Positions 45,589 to 54,289 of a DNA stretch of 64,000 nucleotides are shown here, in pieces (positions within the stretch are counted from its first letter, which is position 1; every line of letters starts with the position of its first letter). Source of the DNA: Gammaproteobacteria bacterium (GTDB lineage Bacteria; Pseudomonadota; Gammaproteobacteria; Pseudomonadales; UBA5518); NCBI GenBank assembly GCA_016705365.1, contig JADIYI010000008.1, positions 1,984,001 to 2,048,000 on the forward strand, given 5' to 3'. The translations under genes were made by a program, and so were the position numbers. The notes under the pieces were generated by a model that did no database searches, had not been told where the DNA came from, and was given only the letters and a program-made list of their open reading frames with translations.

Positions 45589-46542
45589 TCAGTGGGCTGC
45601 GTGGCGCAGCACCTCGAAACGCGCGACGATTCGCTCCCGAAACCCGCTGTTCCGCGCATCGTAACTGCGTGCGCTGGCTTCTATGTTCCAGGATCTTTCT
45701 CCGGGCCGCACCGCGTAAAGATTGTATTCCGAGGGATAATTCGAGATTTTCCCGGCGGCGGATGCCGAGGGAATGCCGAATACCGGCACCTCGCATCCCG
45801 GGATGCGCATGGCACTCTGGATCGCGCGGTGGCGATGCCCGTGCAGCACCATATCCACGCGGTGCTCGCCCAGTAATTCGCCCAGCTTCGCCGCATCCAC
45901 CAGGCGCTTGCGCCATTTCTCTTCCCCGGGTACCGGGGGATGATGCAGCAGCAGAACACGCAGCAGACCGCTGTTGCGCAGTGAATCGAGAATGGTCTGC
46001 AGCCTGTCGAGTTGCGCCGAACCGAGGCGGCCGATGGCGAGCAATGGCCATGACGGTACCGCGCTGCTCAGGCCGATGAATGCCACCGGACCACGCACCC
46101 GCAGAGATGGAAACAACACCTCGGGATTCGTGTTTGCAGGGGCGTGGTCGCTGCGCATGTACTCGCTCCACAGACCGAGGGTACCCACCCAGGGTGTGGC
46201 GATATAGCAGTCGTGATTGCCCGGAACCACGGTGACGCGCTCGGGCGTACCCACACTTCGCAGCCAGTCGCGTGCCTCGCGAAACTCGCTGGGCAGGGCG
46301 ATATGGGTCAGGTCTCCGGTCACGACGGTGTGGTCCGGCGCCACCGTTTGCAGGTCGGCACGCAGTGCGTCGAGCATCTCGATCCGGTGTTCGTGGCGCC
46401 GGCGGCGTCGCCAGGAGAGGTAACCGAGCAGGCGTTTGCTGGCGAGCTGGCGCCAGCGTACCGAGGAAAGATCGGAAAGATGCGGATCCGAGAGCTGCGC
46501 GAAACGAAATGGCGTCTGCATCGGCCCGGAAGCCGCGCTCAC
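45589..46542 (-). CDS. Calcineurin-like metallophosphoesterase coupled to spt
   Basis: Binuclear-metal phosphoesterase, about 317 residues. The full motif set is visible: SDPHLS (Asp19, His21), GDLTH, GNHDCY, LLHHPPV and HGHRHRA. The start is uncertain: GTG 46542 overlaps the spt stop (GTGA) and suggests translational coupling, and ATG 46521 is an alternative. It is the last gene of the acp-spt-phosphoesterase operon. The location suggests hydrolysis of a phospholipid, pyrophosphate or sphingoid phosphate, but this family also includes LpxH-type UDP-diacylglucosamine hydrolases and cyclic-nucleotide phosphodiesterases. I saw no specific LpxH signature. Confidence 0.8.
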   Translation of the reverse strand: MSAASGPMQTPFRFAQLSDPHLSDLSSVRWRQLASKRLLGYLSWRRRRRHEHRIEMLDALRADLQTVAPDHTVVTGDLTHIALPSEFREARDWLRSVGTPERVTVVPGNHDCYIATPWVGTLGLWSEYMRSDHAPANTNPEVLFPSLRVRGPVAFIGLSSAVPSWPLLAIGRLGSAQLDRLQTILDSLRNSGLLRVLLLHHPPVPGEEKWRKRLVDAAKLGELLGEHRVDMVLHGHRHRAIQSAMRIPGCEVPVFGIPSASAAGKISNYPSEYNLYAVRPGERSWNIEASARSYDARNSGFRERIVARFEVLRHAAH

Positions 46543-47720
46543 GGGTCGTTCCGCAATGCGGCGAATGCCTCTAGCATGCGCCGGATCTGGTCCCCGGAAT
46601 GGGCGGCGCTGACGCTGCAGCGCAGCAGGCTGAATGTCGAGGGCGATGCCGGTGGAACCACGAGATTGACGTATACGCCCATTTCCAGCAGGCGCGGCCA
46701 CCAGCGCAACGCCAGTTCGCGGTCTTCGAGTTTCACCGCAACCACCGGGCTGGCTTGCGGGCCAACGGTGAAGCCCAGAGCCTTCAGGCCGTCATAGAGC
46801 TGATGGGCATTGCGCCACAGCTGTTCGCGCAATTGCGGGCGCTGCTGCAATTGGCGCAACGCGACCCGCGTCGAGGCGATCACCGATGGCGAAGGAGAGG
46901 CGGTGAAGATATAGGAACGGATCGAGAACCGTATGGCTTCGAGTTCGGGGAGGTTGCTGACGCAGTAGCCGCCGATCGAGCCAAGACTCTTGCTGAACGT
47001 GCCGACCACGAAATCCACCTGGTCCTCCACGCCGGCGGCCTCGGCCAGTCCGCGCCCGTGTTCGCCGAGCACCCCGAGCGAGTGGGCCTCGTCGACCATC
47101 AGGCAAAAATCGTACTTCTGCTTCAGCGCGGCTATTTCGGCCAGTGGCGCGGTATCGCCGAGCATGCTGTAGATGCCCTCGGTAATGACCAGGGTGCTGG
47201 CGGCCCGTTCGCCGAGTCTTGCCAGCTTGCGCTCGAGATTTTCCACGTCATTGTGGCGAAAGCGGATGATCTCGGCGCCGCCGAGCCGCACGCCATCATA
47301 GATGCTGGCATGGCTGTCGGCATCGAGCATCACTACGTCGCCGGCGCCGGCGAGCGTGGCGCCCATGCCCATGGTGGCGCTGAAACCGGTCGAAAACACG
47401 ATCGCATGCTGCCGTCCGTAGTAGGAGGCGAGTTCCTGCTCGAGTGCGACATGCTCGGCAAAGGTGCCGTTCGCCATCCGCGAACCGGTGGTTCCGGTTC
47501 CCTGTTCCGCGAGCGCCTGCTGGGCCGCGGCGATGCACTCCGGATCGAAGGTCAGGCCAAGATAATTGTTGGTGCCTGCCAGGATCACGCGACGGCCATC
47601 GACAATGGCTTCGGTCGACGACAGCAGCTTTTCGGTGACGGCACCGAACGGACGTATGCCGAGTCCCGCGAGCTCGGCGCGAACGCCGGCCATGGGGGCG
47701 AATTTTTCGAGGAGTTTCAT
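46539..47720 (-). CDS. spt: Serine palmitoyltransferase
   Basis: PLP-dependent alpha-oxoamine synthase, 393 residues, expected to condense serine with an acyl thioester to 3-ketosphinganine, the first step of sphingolipid synthesis. Key residues are the PLP Lys244 in TFSKSLGSIGGY, DEAHSLG (Asp210, His213), TGSRMANGTF and HASIYDG. The fold is shared with BioF, Kbl and HemA. The call as SPT rests on the dedicated acyl carrier protein overlapping its start (ATGA, 47717-47720), the ceramide synthase, acyl-ACP synthetase and reductase genes nearby, and the absence of biotin genes. Cytosolic. Confidence 0.85.
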   Translation of the reverse strand: MKLLEKFAPMAGVRAELAGLGIRPFGAVTEKLLSSTEAIVDGRRVILAGTNNYLGLTFDPECIAAAQQALAEQGTGTTGSRMANGTFAEHVALEQELASYYGRQHAIVFSTGFSATMGMGATLAGAGDVVMLDADSHASIYDGVRLGGAEIIRFRHNDVENLERKLARLGERAASTLVITEGIYSMLGDTAPLAEIAALKQKYDFCLMVDEAHSLGVLGEHGRGLAEAAGVEDQVDFVVGTFSKSLGSIGGYCVSNLPELEAIRFSIRSYIFTASPSPSVIASTRVALRQLQQRPQLREQLWRNAHQLYDGLKALGFTVGPQASPVVAVKLEDRELALRWWPRLLEMGVYVNLVVPPASPSTFSLLRCSVSAAHSGDQIRRMLEAFAALRNDP

Positions 47721-47962
47721 GCTGCGGTCAGCCTCGCGATTTCACGGGCAAGATCGCCTACGGTGCGGATTGTCGGCAGGCTGTTCAGTGGAAATGAAAC
47801 ATCGAATTCGTCCTCGACACTCTCGATCACTTCCATGACATCGATCGAAGACAGGCCGAGATCACCCACCAGGTCGCTCGCCTCGGCGACCGCGCCGCGG
47901 TCCCTTGCCAGCGGTTCGAGCATTCCGAGCACCCGTTGCACACAGTCCTGATAACTCGTCAT
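47717..47962 (-). CDS. Acyl carrier protein for sphingolipid synthesis
   Basis: 81-residue acyl carrier protein. LVGDLGLSSIDVMEVIESVEDEFDV is the phosphopantetheine-attachment helix with Ser39 as the expected carrier site (LGLSSID instead of the LGADSLD of housekeeping AcpP). The gene overlaps spt by 4 bp. In Caulobacter a specialised ACP (AcpR) beside spt is required for ceramide formation, and the same role is inferred here. It is not the main AcpP, which usually lies with fabG/fabF. Confidence 0.88.
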   Translation of the reverse strand: MTSYQDCVQRVLGMLEPLARDRGAVAEASDLVGDLGLSSIDVMEVIESVEDEFDVSFPLNSLPTIRTVGDLAREIARLTAA

Positions 47963-48093
47963 GGTGAATTTCCCTGCTGCTGCATGCGAAGAAAAAAGGC
48001 GCCGCGGTCAACGTTCGCCCGATTATACTGGCCCGGACCGTCACCTGCGCGGTGGCATCATTGCTCTGTGTATTTTTTGGTGAATTCAAGAAC

Positions 48094-49179
48094 GTGCCTT
48101 CAGCGAATGACAAGCCGCAACCAAGGGTCTGGGTGATCGGCGCGTATCGGGCCGGCGAGCAGAGCCAGTTGCTGGCACTTGCCGAGGCGCTCGGTTGGCC
48201 CTTCGAGGTCAAGACGCTGGTGCATCGTTGGCAGGGCGGGCTGTTCAATCTCTTTCGCGGCACCGGGCTGTTCGGCATCGATCGCGCCCGCTCGGCAGCG
48301 CTCGAGGCACCGTGGCCGGATCTGGTGATTGCCGCAGGCATGCGCAACGAGCCGGTGTGCCGCTGGATTCGGCGGGCCTCGGGGGGCAGGACCCGCATCG
48401 TGCATATCGGTCGGCCGTGGGCCCGGGCCTGTCAGTTCGACCTGGTGATCACCACCCCGCAGTACCGTCTCGCCAGCGACTCGCGGGTGCTCCAGAACAC
48501 GCTGACGCTGCACGCGATTACGCGCGGTCGGCTGGAGATCGCGCTCGAGCGTCACCGCGAGCGTTTGCGGCAGTTGCCGTCACCCCATATCGCGGTGATC
48601 GTTGGCGGACCGAGCGGTCCCTACGCATTCGGGGTGCATGCGGCCGCGCGCCTGGCGTTGCAGGCGAGTGCGATGGCGCGGGCGCTGGGCGGAAGTCTGC
48701 TGATCAGCGGCAGCGCGCGTACGCCCCGAGCCGTGATCGAGACGATCCGGCGCATCGTGGACGTGCCGCACGAGCTGTACCAATGGAAGCCGCAGGATCC
48801 GGACAATCCCTATCTGGCGTACCTGGGTTGCGCCGCGCACATCATCGTCAGCTTCGACAGCATCTCCATGCTGTCGGAAGCCTGCGCCACGCGGCGCCCG
48901 GTCCATATGTTCGATCTCGAGCGTGATCATGGCGAGGGCGGGGGCAATGCGAAAACGGATCACAGCATCAAGTCACTGGCCTATCGCGCGTTGATGCGCT
49001 TTGGTCCGCGACGTCTCGGGCGTGATATCAGCCTGGTGCACGCGCAGCTCGTGCGTGATGGTCGTGCGGTGTGGCTTGGCGAGGAATTCTCGCATGACAT
49101 CGAGACGCGGGAGAGTGATGTTGCGCGGGCGCGGATGCGGGTGCGCTCACTGCTTGCTCAGGATGCCACGCGTGGCTGA
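48094..49179 (+). CDS. ELM1-family protein, paralogue A
   Basis: Protein of the mitochondrial-fission-ELM1-like family, about 361 residues, common in alphaproteobacteria and thought to have a GT-B-like fold; the biochemical activity is not established to my knowledge. Motifs shared by the three copies in this window: PWPDLVIAAGMRNEPV, HIGRPWA, DLVITTPQYR, SARTP and VSFDSISMLSEA. The start is uncertain: GTG 48094 or GTG 48052. It is divergent from acp-spt, with a -10-like TATACT at 48024-48029 between them, and converges with the ABC exporter (22-bp overlap). Candidate glycosyltransferase acting on ceramide lipid, by context only. Confidence 0.75.
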   Translation: MPSANDKPQPRVWVIGAYRAGEQSQLLALAEALGWPFEVKTLVHRWQGGLFNLFRGTGLFGIDRARSAALEAPWPDLVIAAGMRNEPVCRWIRRASGGRTRIVHIGRPWARACQFDLVITTPQYRLASDSRVLQNTLTLHAITRGRLEIALERHRERLRQLPSPHIAVIVGGPSGPYAFGVHAAARLALQASAMARALGGSLLISGSARTPRAVIETIRRIVDVPHELYQWKPQDPDNPYLAYLGCAAHIIVSFDSISMLSEACATRRPVHMFDLERDHGEGGGNAKTDHSIKSLAYRALMRFGPRRLGRDISLVHAQLVRDGRAVWLGEEFSHDIETRESDVARARMRVRSLLAQDATRG

Positions 49180-50882
49180 AGAACGGCCTTGCCATCGACC
49201 AGCCGGTAGACCCGATCCGCGATATCCACCAGCACGCTCTGGTGAGTGATCGTAAGTATGGTCAGTTCGCCCCGCAAGTCGCTGAGCGTCTGGCGCACTG
49301 CATCCGCGCTGTCTCCATCGAGAGCGCTGGTTGCCTCGTCGAGAATCAGCAGCTGCGGGCGTCGCACCAGTGCGCGGGCGATCACCACCCGCTGACGCTG
49401 TCCGCCGGACAGCTTGCCGCCGCGCTCGCCAACCGAACTGTGCATCCCCTCGGGCAGGGTGCTGACAAAGTCCCAGGCACCCGCGGCGCGCAACGCGTGC
49501 TCGATGTCATCGTCGGAAAGTGCAGGGTCGCCCAGGCTCACGTTGTGAGCCACGCTTTCGTGCAGCAACAGCGTTTCCTGCGGTACATACCCGATCGAGC
49601 GCCGCCATTGACGGATATCGATATCGCGCATTGATGTGCCGTCGAGACTGATCGCGCCGGAATCGGGTTTGAGCAGGCCGATGATCAGGTCGACCACCGT
49701 GGTTTTGCCGCTGCCGGAAGGGCCTATCAGCGTGACCAGCGAGCCGGCCGGTATTTCCAGGTCGAGACCGTCCAGCACCTGCCGATCGGCATAGGCGAAA
49801 CAGACGTTCTCCAGCACCAGGCGCTGATGGAGATGCGGGCGATCACCGTCGCGTAATTCCTCCTCCTCGCGCTGTGCCTCGCCGATGGTGCGTCTCATCG
49901 ACCAGTAGGCGCTCTCGCCGAGGCTCATCTTCTGGTATTGCTTCTGCACTTTCCCGAGCAGCGCGACCATCTGCCCGACCACCACCACCAACACCATGAT
50001 CTTGGCAAACGGCAGATGGAAGAAGGAGAGCGCGATATAGATGCCGCCGGCAATGATCAGGGTGAACAGAAACTCCTGCGTGGATTCGAGCAGGGCACTG
50101 GCAAGTACCTGCCGTTCCAGCGCGCGGTTGAGCCGGGTGGTTTCCATCGACAGTACCGCATCGGCCAGATGTTCCCGACCCATTCCCTTGAGCGGTTTCA
50201 CCGAGCCCAGGGTATCGGTCATGGTTGCCATCAGCGACAGCAGCACCGAGGTCTGTTTGCGCCCCGCCTGCTTGGTGATGCGAACCAGCGAGTGCGACAG
50301 GCCGATGATGATCGAGCCGGCCAGTATTCCGGCAAGCGTGGCCTGCCAAGACACCGCGATGGCGACTGCGGCGTATACCAGGGCCTGCACCAGGAAAGTC
50401 AACGCGGTCGCGCCGTTCACGAAGGCATCGGATGCCCGCGATGCTTCGGTGGCAAGGGAGTTGGTGAGCTTGCCAACCGGTTGATTGAGAAAATATTCCC
50501 AGCGGCTCAGCAGGATCGCGCGCAGCAATTCGAGGCGCAGGTCGGTGGCGAGACGCGCCGCGGTATAGCCGACCTGTCGCTGCGCAACCAGCAGCAGAAC
50601 GCCCTTGAACCCGATCGCCACGACCACGACCACCAGCAGGTTGGCCAGCGTGGGTTCGACACCCATATATCCCAGAATTCCGCGCACCGCGTGCTCGAAA
50701 TCGCCCTCGGCGGCGGAAGGCGCCCCGCCGTTGCCCCCGGACTCCGTCGCGATGGCGATATTCAGCAGCGGAAGCAGCACGGACAGGCCAATCCCCTCGG
50801 CAAGGCCGGCCACCAGGAGTGCGAGCAGCGCCAGCAGTGTCGGCAGTGGATAGGCGCGGTAAAAGCTCAACATCAGGGACAT
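49158..50882 (-). CDS. ABC exporter, MsbA-like, downstream of lptG
   Basis: Half-size ABC transporter with fused membrane and ATPase domains, 574 residues. Six hydrophobic helices occupy about 1-320. Walker A GPSGSGKTTVV lies near residue 385, the signature LSGGQRQR near 490, followed by Walker B LLILDEATSALDG and an H-loop His (TITHQSV). It is the third gene of the lptF-lptG-exporter operon (27 bp after lptG). The ABC family includes MsbA, which flips lipid A. Placed here beside the ceramide genes, it is a good candidate to flip a ceramide-based lipid, but substrates of such exporters cannot be read from sequence. Confidence 0.82.
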   Translation of the reverse strand: MSLMLSFYRAYPLPTLLALLALLVAGLAEGIGLSVLLPLLNIAIATESGGNGGAPSAAEGDFEHAVRGILGYMGVEPTLANLLVVVVVAIGFKGVLLLVAQRQVGYTAARLATDLRLELLRAILLSRWEYFLNQPVGKLTNSLATEASRASDAFVNGATALTFLVQALVYAAVAIAVSWQATLAGILAGSIIIGLSHSLVRITKQAGRKQTSVLLSLMATMTDTLGSVKPLKGMGREHLADAVLSMETTRLNRALERQVLASALLESTQEFLFTLIIAGGIYIALSFFHLPFAKIMVLVVVVGQMVALLGKVQKQYQKMSLGESAYWSMRRTIGEAQREEEELRDGDRPHLHQRLVLENVCFAYADRQVLDGLDLEIPAGSLVTLIGPSGSGKTTVVDLIIGLLKPDSGAISLDGTSMRDIDIRQWRRSIGYVPQETLLLHESVAHNVSLGDPALSDDDIEHALRAAGAWDFVSTLPEGMHSSVGERGGKLSGGQRQRVVIARALVRRPQLLILDEATSALDGDSADAVRQTLSDLRGELTILTITHQSVLVDIADRVYRLVDGKAVLQPRVAS

Positions 50883-50909
50883 GTGGGTTTCCTTGTGCAG
50901 TGCCTGCGT

Positions 50910-51986
50910 TCAGCGCGGACCGCGGGTCACGACCGCCACCAGTCCCGCCAGCAGCACGGCCAGGCAAATCGGAATCAGCACCACGACACTCTGGTCGAGG
51001 CCCAACAGCTGGCCGCCGGTATGGAATATCTGGGTCAGGAGATAGAACCCCACGCCGAGCACTGCTCCGCCGAGCACCCGGAATCCGAATGCGCTGCTGC
51101 GCATGGTGCCGAAACCGAGACCGATGACCGTGGTGAGCAGCACCATCGCCACTGCCGAGACCGGGAGCGCGATCTTTTGCCAGAACGCCATGCGTACACG
51201 CTGATACTCCTGCCCGGATTGTTCGAGGTATCCGGAGTACTCGTAGAGTGCGCTTGGTGACATCGCGGCGAGCGATTGCCCCAGCACCGGCAATTCCGAC
51301 GCCGACCAGAACGGACCGAGTTCGAGTTCCGCCAGGGACGTCGTGCTCACCTTGCCGTCGATCCAGTCCTTGCGCCGTACATCGATCAGCTTCCAGTTGC
51401 GGTCCTTCATCGGCTCGGCGCGGGCGGCGTCGATTGCCGTGACCAGCGCGCCGTGCGCGTCGAACTGATAGAGTGAAATGCCCTCGGGTATCTGTCCGAC
51501 GCGCAGGTTGCGCACGTTGAACAGGCGCGTTCCGCTGCTCGACCACAAGCCCTGTCCGGCGAGCAGGTCGAAGTTGCCGCTGCGCAGCACGGTGCGCTGC
51601 GTTTCTCCCCTCTGGTGCATGCTGGCGACCAGGAATTCGCTCGACAGGCCGAGCAGCAGGGCGAGCAACATGGTCGGTGGAGTGCACAGCAGTACCAGCT
51701 GGCGCATCGAGAAGCCGGCTGCCCTTATCACCACCAACTCGCTGGTGCGCGTCAGGCCGGCAAATGCCAGTATGGTACCGAGGGCGGCGACCACCGGCGA
51801 AAGTTCCAGGATCCGTTGTGGTGTCGTAAGTGCGATATAGGAAAGCGCGTTCAGAAAAGTGTAGCGCTCGTTCAGATTGTCGACCTCGTCGACCAGCGCC
51901 AGCAACGCGAACAGCGAGGTCAGCACCGTGAATACCACCAGCCACCCGCGCAACAGGTGACCGGCGAGAAAGCGACGGATAATCAC
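50910..51986 (-). CDS. lptG: LPS export permease LptG
   Basis: Inner-membrane subunit of the LptBFGC complex, 358 residues. It has N-terminal helices (LVVFTVLTSLFALLALVDEV), a periplasmic beta-jellyroll-like middle (about 135-255) and three C-terminal helices with LPVSAVAMVLLTTVIGLGFG. The YIALTTPQRILELSPVVAALGTILAFAGL segment is characteristic. It appears intact. Its ATG overlaps the lptF stop by 4 bp. In an organism without lipid A genes this complex must carry another lipid, or lipid A is made from genes elsewhere. Confidence 0.92.
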   Translation of the reverse strand: MIIRRFLAGHLLRGWLVVFTVLTSLFALLALVDEVDNLNERYTFLNALSYIALTTPQRILELSPVVAALGTILAFAGLTRTSELVVIRAAGFSMRQLVLLCTPPTMLLALLLGLSSEFLVASMHQRGETQRTVLRSGNFDLLAGQGLWSSSGTRLFNVRNLRVGQIPEGISLYQFDAHGALVTAIDAARAEPMKDRNWKLIDVRRKDWIDGKVSTTSLAELELGPFWSASELPVLGQSLAAMSPSALYEYSGYLEQSGQEYQRVRMAFWQKIALPVSAVAMVLLTTVIGLGFGTMRSSAFGFRVLGGAVLGVGFYLLTQIFHTGGQLLGLDQSVVVLIPICLAVLLAGLVAVVTRGPR

Positions 51987-53055
51987 CGGCGCAGCCCGTG
52001 CAGTCGCAAACGCGGCATTGCGAGCAGCAGTGCCAGCAGTGCGAGTGAAGGCACGTAGGCGAGGAGCATTCCGGGGAATGCAGGAATATCACCGTTTTCG
52101 AGCCAGTTGCGCACCACGCTGGATGCGGAAAAAAGCAACAGGTAGGCCAGCACCGCAACCGCAAAATCGCGAACCGGGACTGCCTCGGATTGGCACGGCT
52201 GAGCGGCACGGCCAGAAGTGTCAGCAGCAGTGTTGCCAGCGGTGTGCTCAGGCGCCACTGCAATTCCGCAATGTCTTTCGGTTCATCGGAAGCGCCGAGC
52301 GTGGCCGTATCGACGGCCTTGCGCCGGAACTTGCTGATGCGTTCCTCTTCGGGAAAACGGATCAGGAAACTCGCGAATCGCATGTTGATATCGTGCGGAC
52401 CCGACTTGTCGAGCAGGTAGGCATGCCCGTCGAAAAACTCCACGGAGCGCGATCCTTCTTCGTCCATGGCATTGATCCTGGCCCGCTCGGCCGCAATCAC
52501 CTGCGAGCGCCCCGGACGATCTCTCTGCACGAAAACGCCGCGCAACTCGTCGCGATCCTTGTCGACTTCACGCGCATGCAGCACATACCCTCCATTGCCG
52601 AGGTCGACGAAGCTGCCAGGCGGGATATTGCCCAGGTCGAATCGGCTGATGGTTGCCTGCTCGAGCGCATAGCTGGTGCCATAGGCCCACGGCCGTACAT
52701 AGATCGACAGCAGGGCGACGATGACGGCGGCGATCACGCCGATCTTGAAAACCGACCAGAGGAGCTGCATTTCACCGACACCGGCGGCAGCCAGTGCTGC
52801 CATTTCGGAGTCCTTGTACCATCGTCCGATCGCGAACAGTATGGCAAGATAGAGTGTGGTCGGTACCAGTACCTCCATCGAAGCGAGTGTGCTCAGGATG
52901 ATGAGTTGCGTCACCGCCGCAGCGGCGATTTCGCCCGACGCGGCGTCCGCGAGCCGTACTGCGGCGCTGAACGCGATGAACACCGTCACCAGGATCAGCA
53001 ACCCGGCGAGGAAGGGCTTGACGATTTCCGTTGTGAGATAGCGCTCGATAAGCAT
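51983..53055 (-). pseudogene. lptF: LPS export permease LptF with a frameshift
   Basis: The N-terminal 296 codons from ATG 53055 read as LptF: MLIERYLTTEIVKPFLAGLL start, membrane helices, periplasmic domain, and LLTLLAVPLSRANPRQSRFA, a strongly conserved LptF segment. The frame then leaves the family. The true C-terminus (AYLLLFSASSVVRNWLEN, ending in LRLHGLRR) continues in another frame and stops at 51983, overlapping lptG normally. One extra base in the run of four A at 52163-52166 (T on the coding strand) would restore a protein of about 356 residues. So either a sequencing/assembly error in a homopolymer, or a real recent frameshift. Confidence 0.82.
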
Positions 53056-53200
53056 GCGCGGCGGTGGTGTCCGTGCTGTTGGTGGCCAGGCAGATCAAGC
53101 TGCAGCGCATGACGCTTCGCAAGCAAGGAGCGGGCGCCTGGAACGGCCCTGCTCATGCGCTGCGCCATTGTAATGCAGGAGCCGAGGAGTATTGCCCGGG

Positions 53201-54283
53201 GTGAGTGATAGTAACGTGAATTCTGCGGCGCGCCGCGGCAGCAGTCCCTTGCTGTGGCTGCTGCTCGGTCACAAGGCCGGCGACAATAACCAGGTCCTCG
53301 CGCTGGCTGATGCGCTGGGCTGGCCGCGCGAGGAGAAACGCATTTTCTACCGGGGTTGGGAATTGCTGAGCAATCGGCTGCTCGGCGCGACCCTGGCCGG
53401 GGTCGATCGCGGCCGTTCCAGCCCCCTGCAACCGCCCTGGCCGGAACTGGTGATCAGCTCCGGGCGGCGCAATGAACCGGTTGCCCGCTGGATCAGGGAG
53501 CAATCCGCAAGCCGCACGCGCATCGTGCACGTGGGGCGCCCGTGGGCGCCGATCGAAACCTTCGACCTGGTCATCAGCACGCCGCAGTACAGCCTGCCCG
53601 AACGCGGCAACGTTTTGGTCAACGAGTTGCCCATGCACTGCCTGAACTCTGCGCTGCTCGAGCGGGCAGGCGAGCGCTGGGCGAAGGAACTCTCGTGTTA
53701 TGCAGCACCGCGAACCGCGGTGCTGCTCGGCGGCAACAGCGGCGCCAGTGTATTCACCCCGCAGAAGGCACGCAGGCTGGGTGTCCTGGTCAACGGCCTG
53801 GCTCGCTCCGCCGGTGGCTCGGTCATGGCGACTGACAGTGCCCGTACCCCGCCGCAGGCGATGGACGCATTCCTGGCCGCGATAGACGTGCCGGTGCATT
53901 GTCATCGCTGGTCGGCCGGGCGCACCGACAATCCCTATCTTGGATACCTGGCGCTGGCCGATCAGTTCGTGGTGACATCGGACAGCATGTCGATGGTTGC
54001 CGAGGCCAGTTTCACGGCGAAGCCGCTGTACCTGTTCAGCCTGGATGACGGCGCCGACTGGTGGCGCCGCTCGTACAATTATCGCTTCAAACCCCTGACT
54101 CATCGTCTGGCGATGGCGATCGGTCCGCAGCGAATGCGCCGCAACGTCGATACGATCCTGCAGCACCTGCTCGATACGCGGCGTGCCGCGTGGCTTGGCG
54201 AGCGCTGGCCCGGGCATCCGGGCCCTGTGCTTGCCGACCAGGCACAGCGCGCCGCGCTGGCGGTGGCGGCGCTGTTCGTCTGA
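53201..54283 (+). CDS. ELM1-family protein, paralogue B
   Basis: Second member of the ELM1-like family, about 360 residues. Shared motifs: GHKAGDNNQVLALADALGWP at the N-terminus, PWPELVISSGRRNEPVARWI, HVGRPWAP, DLVISTPQY, TDSARTPP and VTSDSMSMVAEA. The strong GAGGAG 11 nt upstream favours GTG 53201 over TTG 53192. It is divergent from lptF and converges with a glycosyltransferase-like gene 6 bp away. The role is unknown; a GT-B fold glycosyltransferase acting on an envelope lipid is a plausible guess from context. Confidence 0.75.
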   Translation: MSDSNVNSAARRGSSPLLWLLLGHKAGDNNQVLALADALGWPREEKRIFYRGWELLSNRLLGATLAGVDRGRSSPLQPPWPELVISSGRRNEPVARWIREQSASRTRIVHVGRPWAPIETFDLVISTPQYSLPERGNVLVNELPMHCLNSALLERAGERWAKELSCYAAPRTAVLLGGNSGASVFTPQKARRLGVLVNGLARSAGGSVMATDSARTPPQAMDAFLAAIDVPVHCHRWSAGRTDNPYLGYLALADQFVVTSDSMSMVAEASFTAKPLYLFSLDDGADWWRRSYNYRFKPLTHRLAMAIGPQRMRRNVDTILQHLLDTRRAAWLGERWPGHPGPVLADQAQRAALAVAALFV

Positions 54284-54289
54284 GCGTGA

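Noticed and set aside
46539..47720. Call of 8-amino-7-oxononanoate synthase (BioF) or Kbl for the oxoamine synthase
   Set aside because: Same fold, but the overlapping dedicated acyl carrier protein and the surrounding ceramide genes fit serine palmitoyltransferase better, and no biotin or threonine-degradation genes are adjacent.
49843..53055. Continuous open frame of 1070 codons on the minus strand through lptF, lptG and the ABC exporter
   Set aside because: Only the first ~296 codons look like LptF. Beyond the frameshift the translation is low-complexity Arg/Ala/Gly-rich and runs out of frame over lptG and the exporter, both of which have clear homology in their own frames. It is an artefact of high GC.
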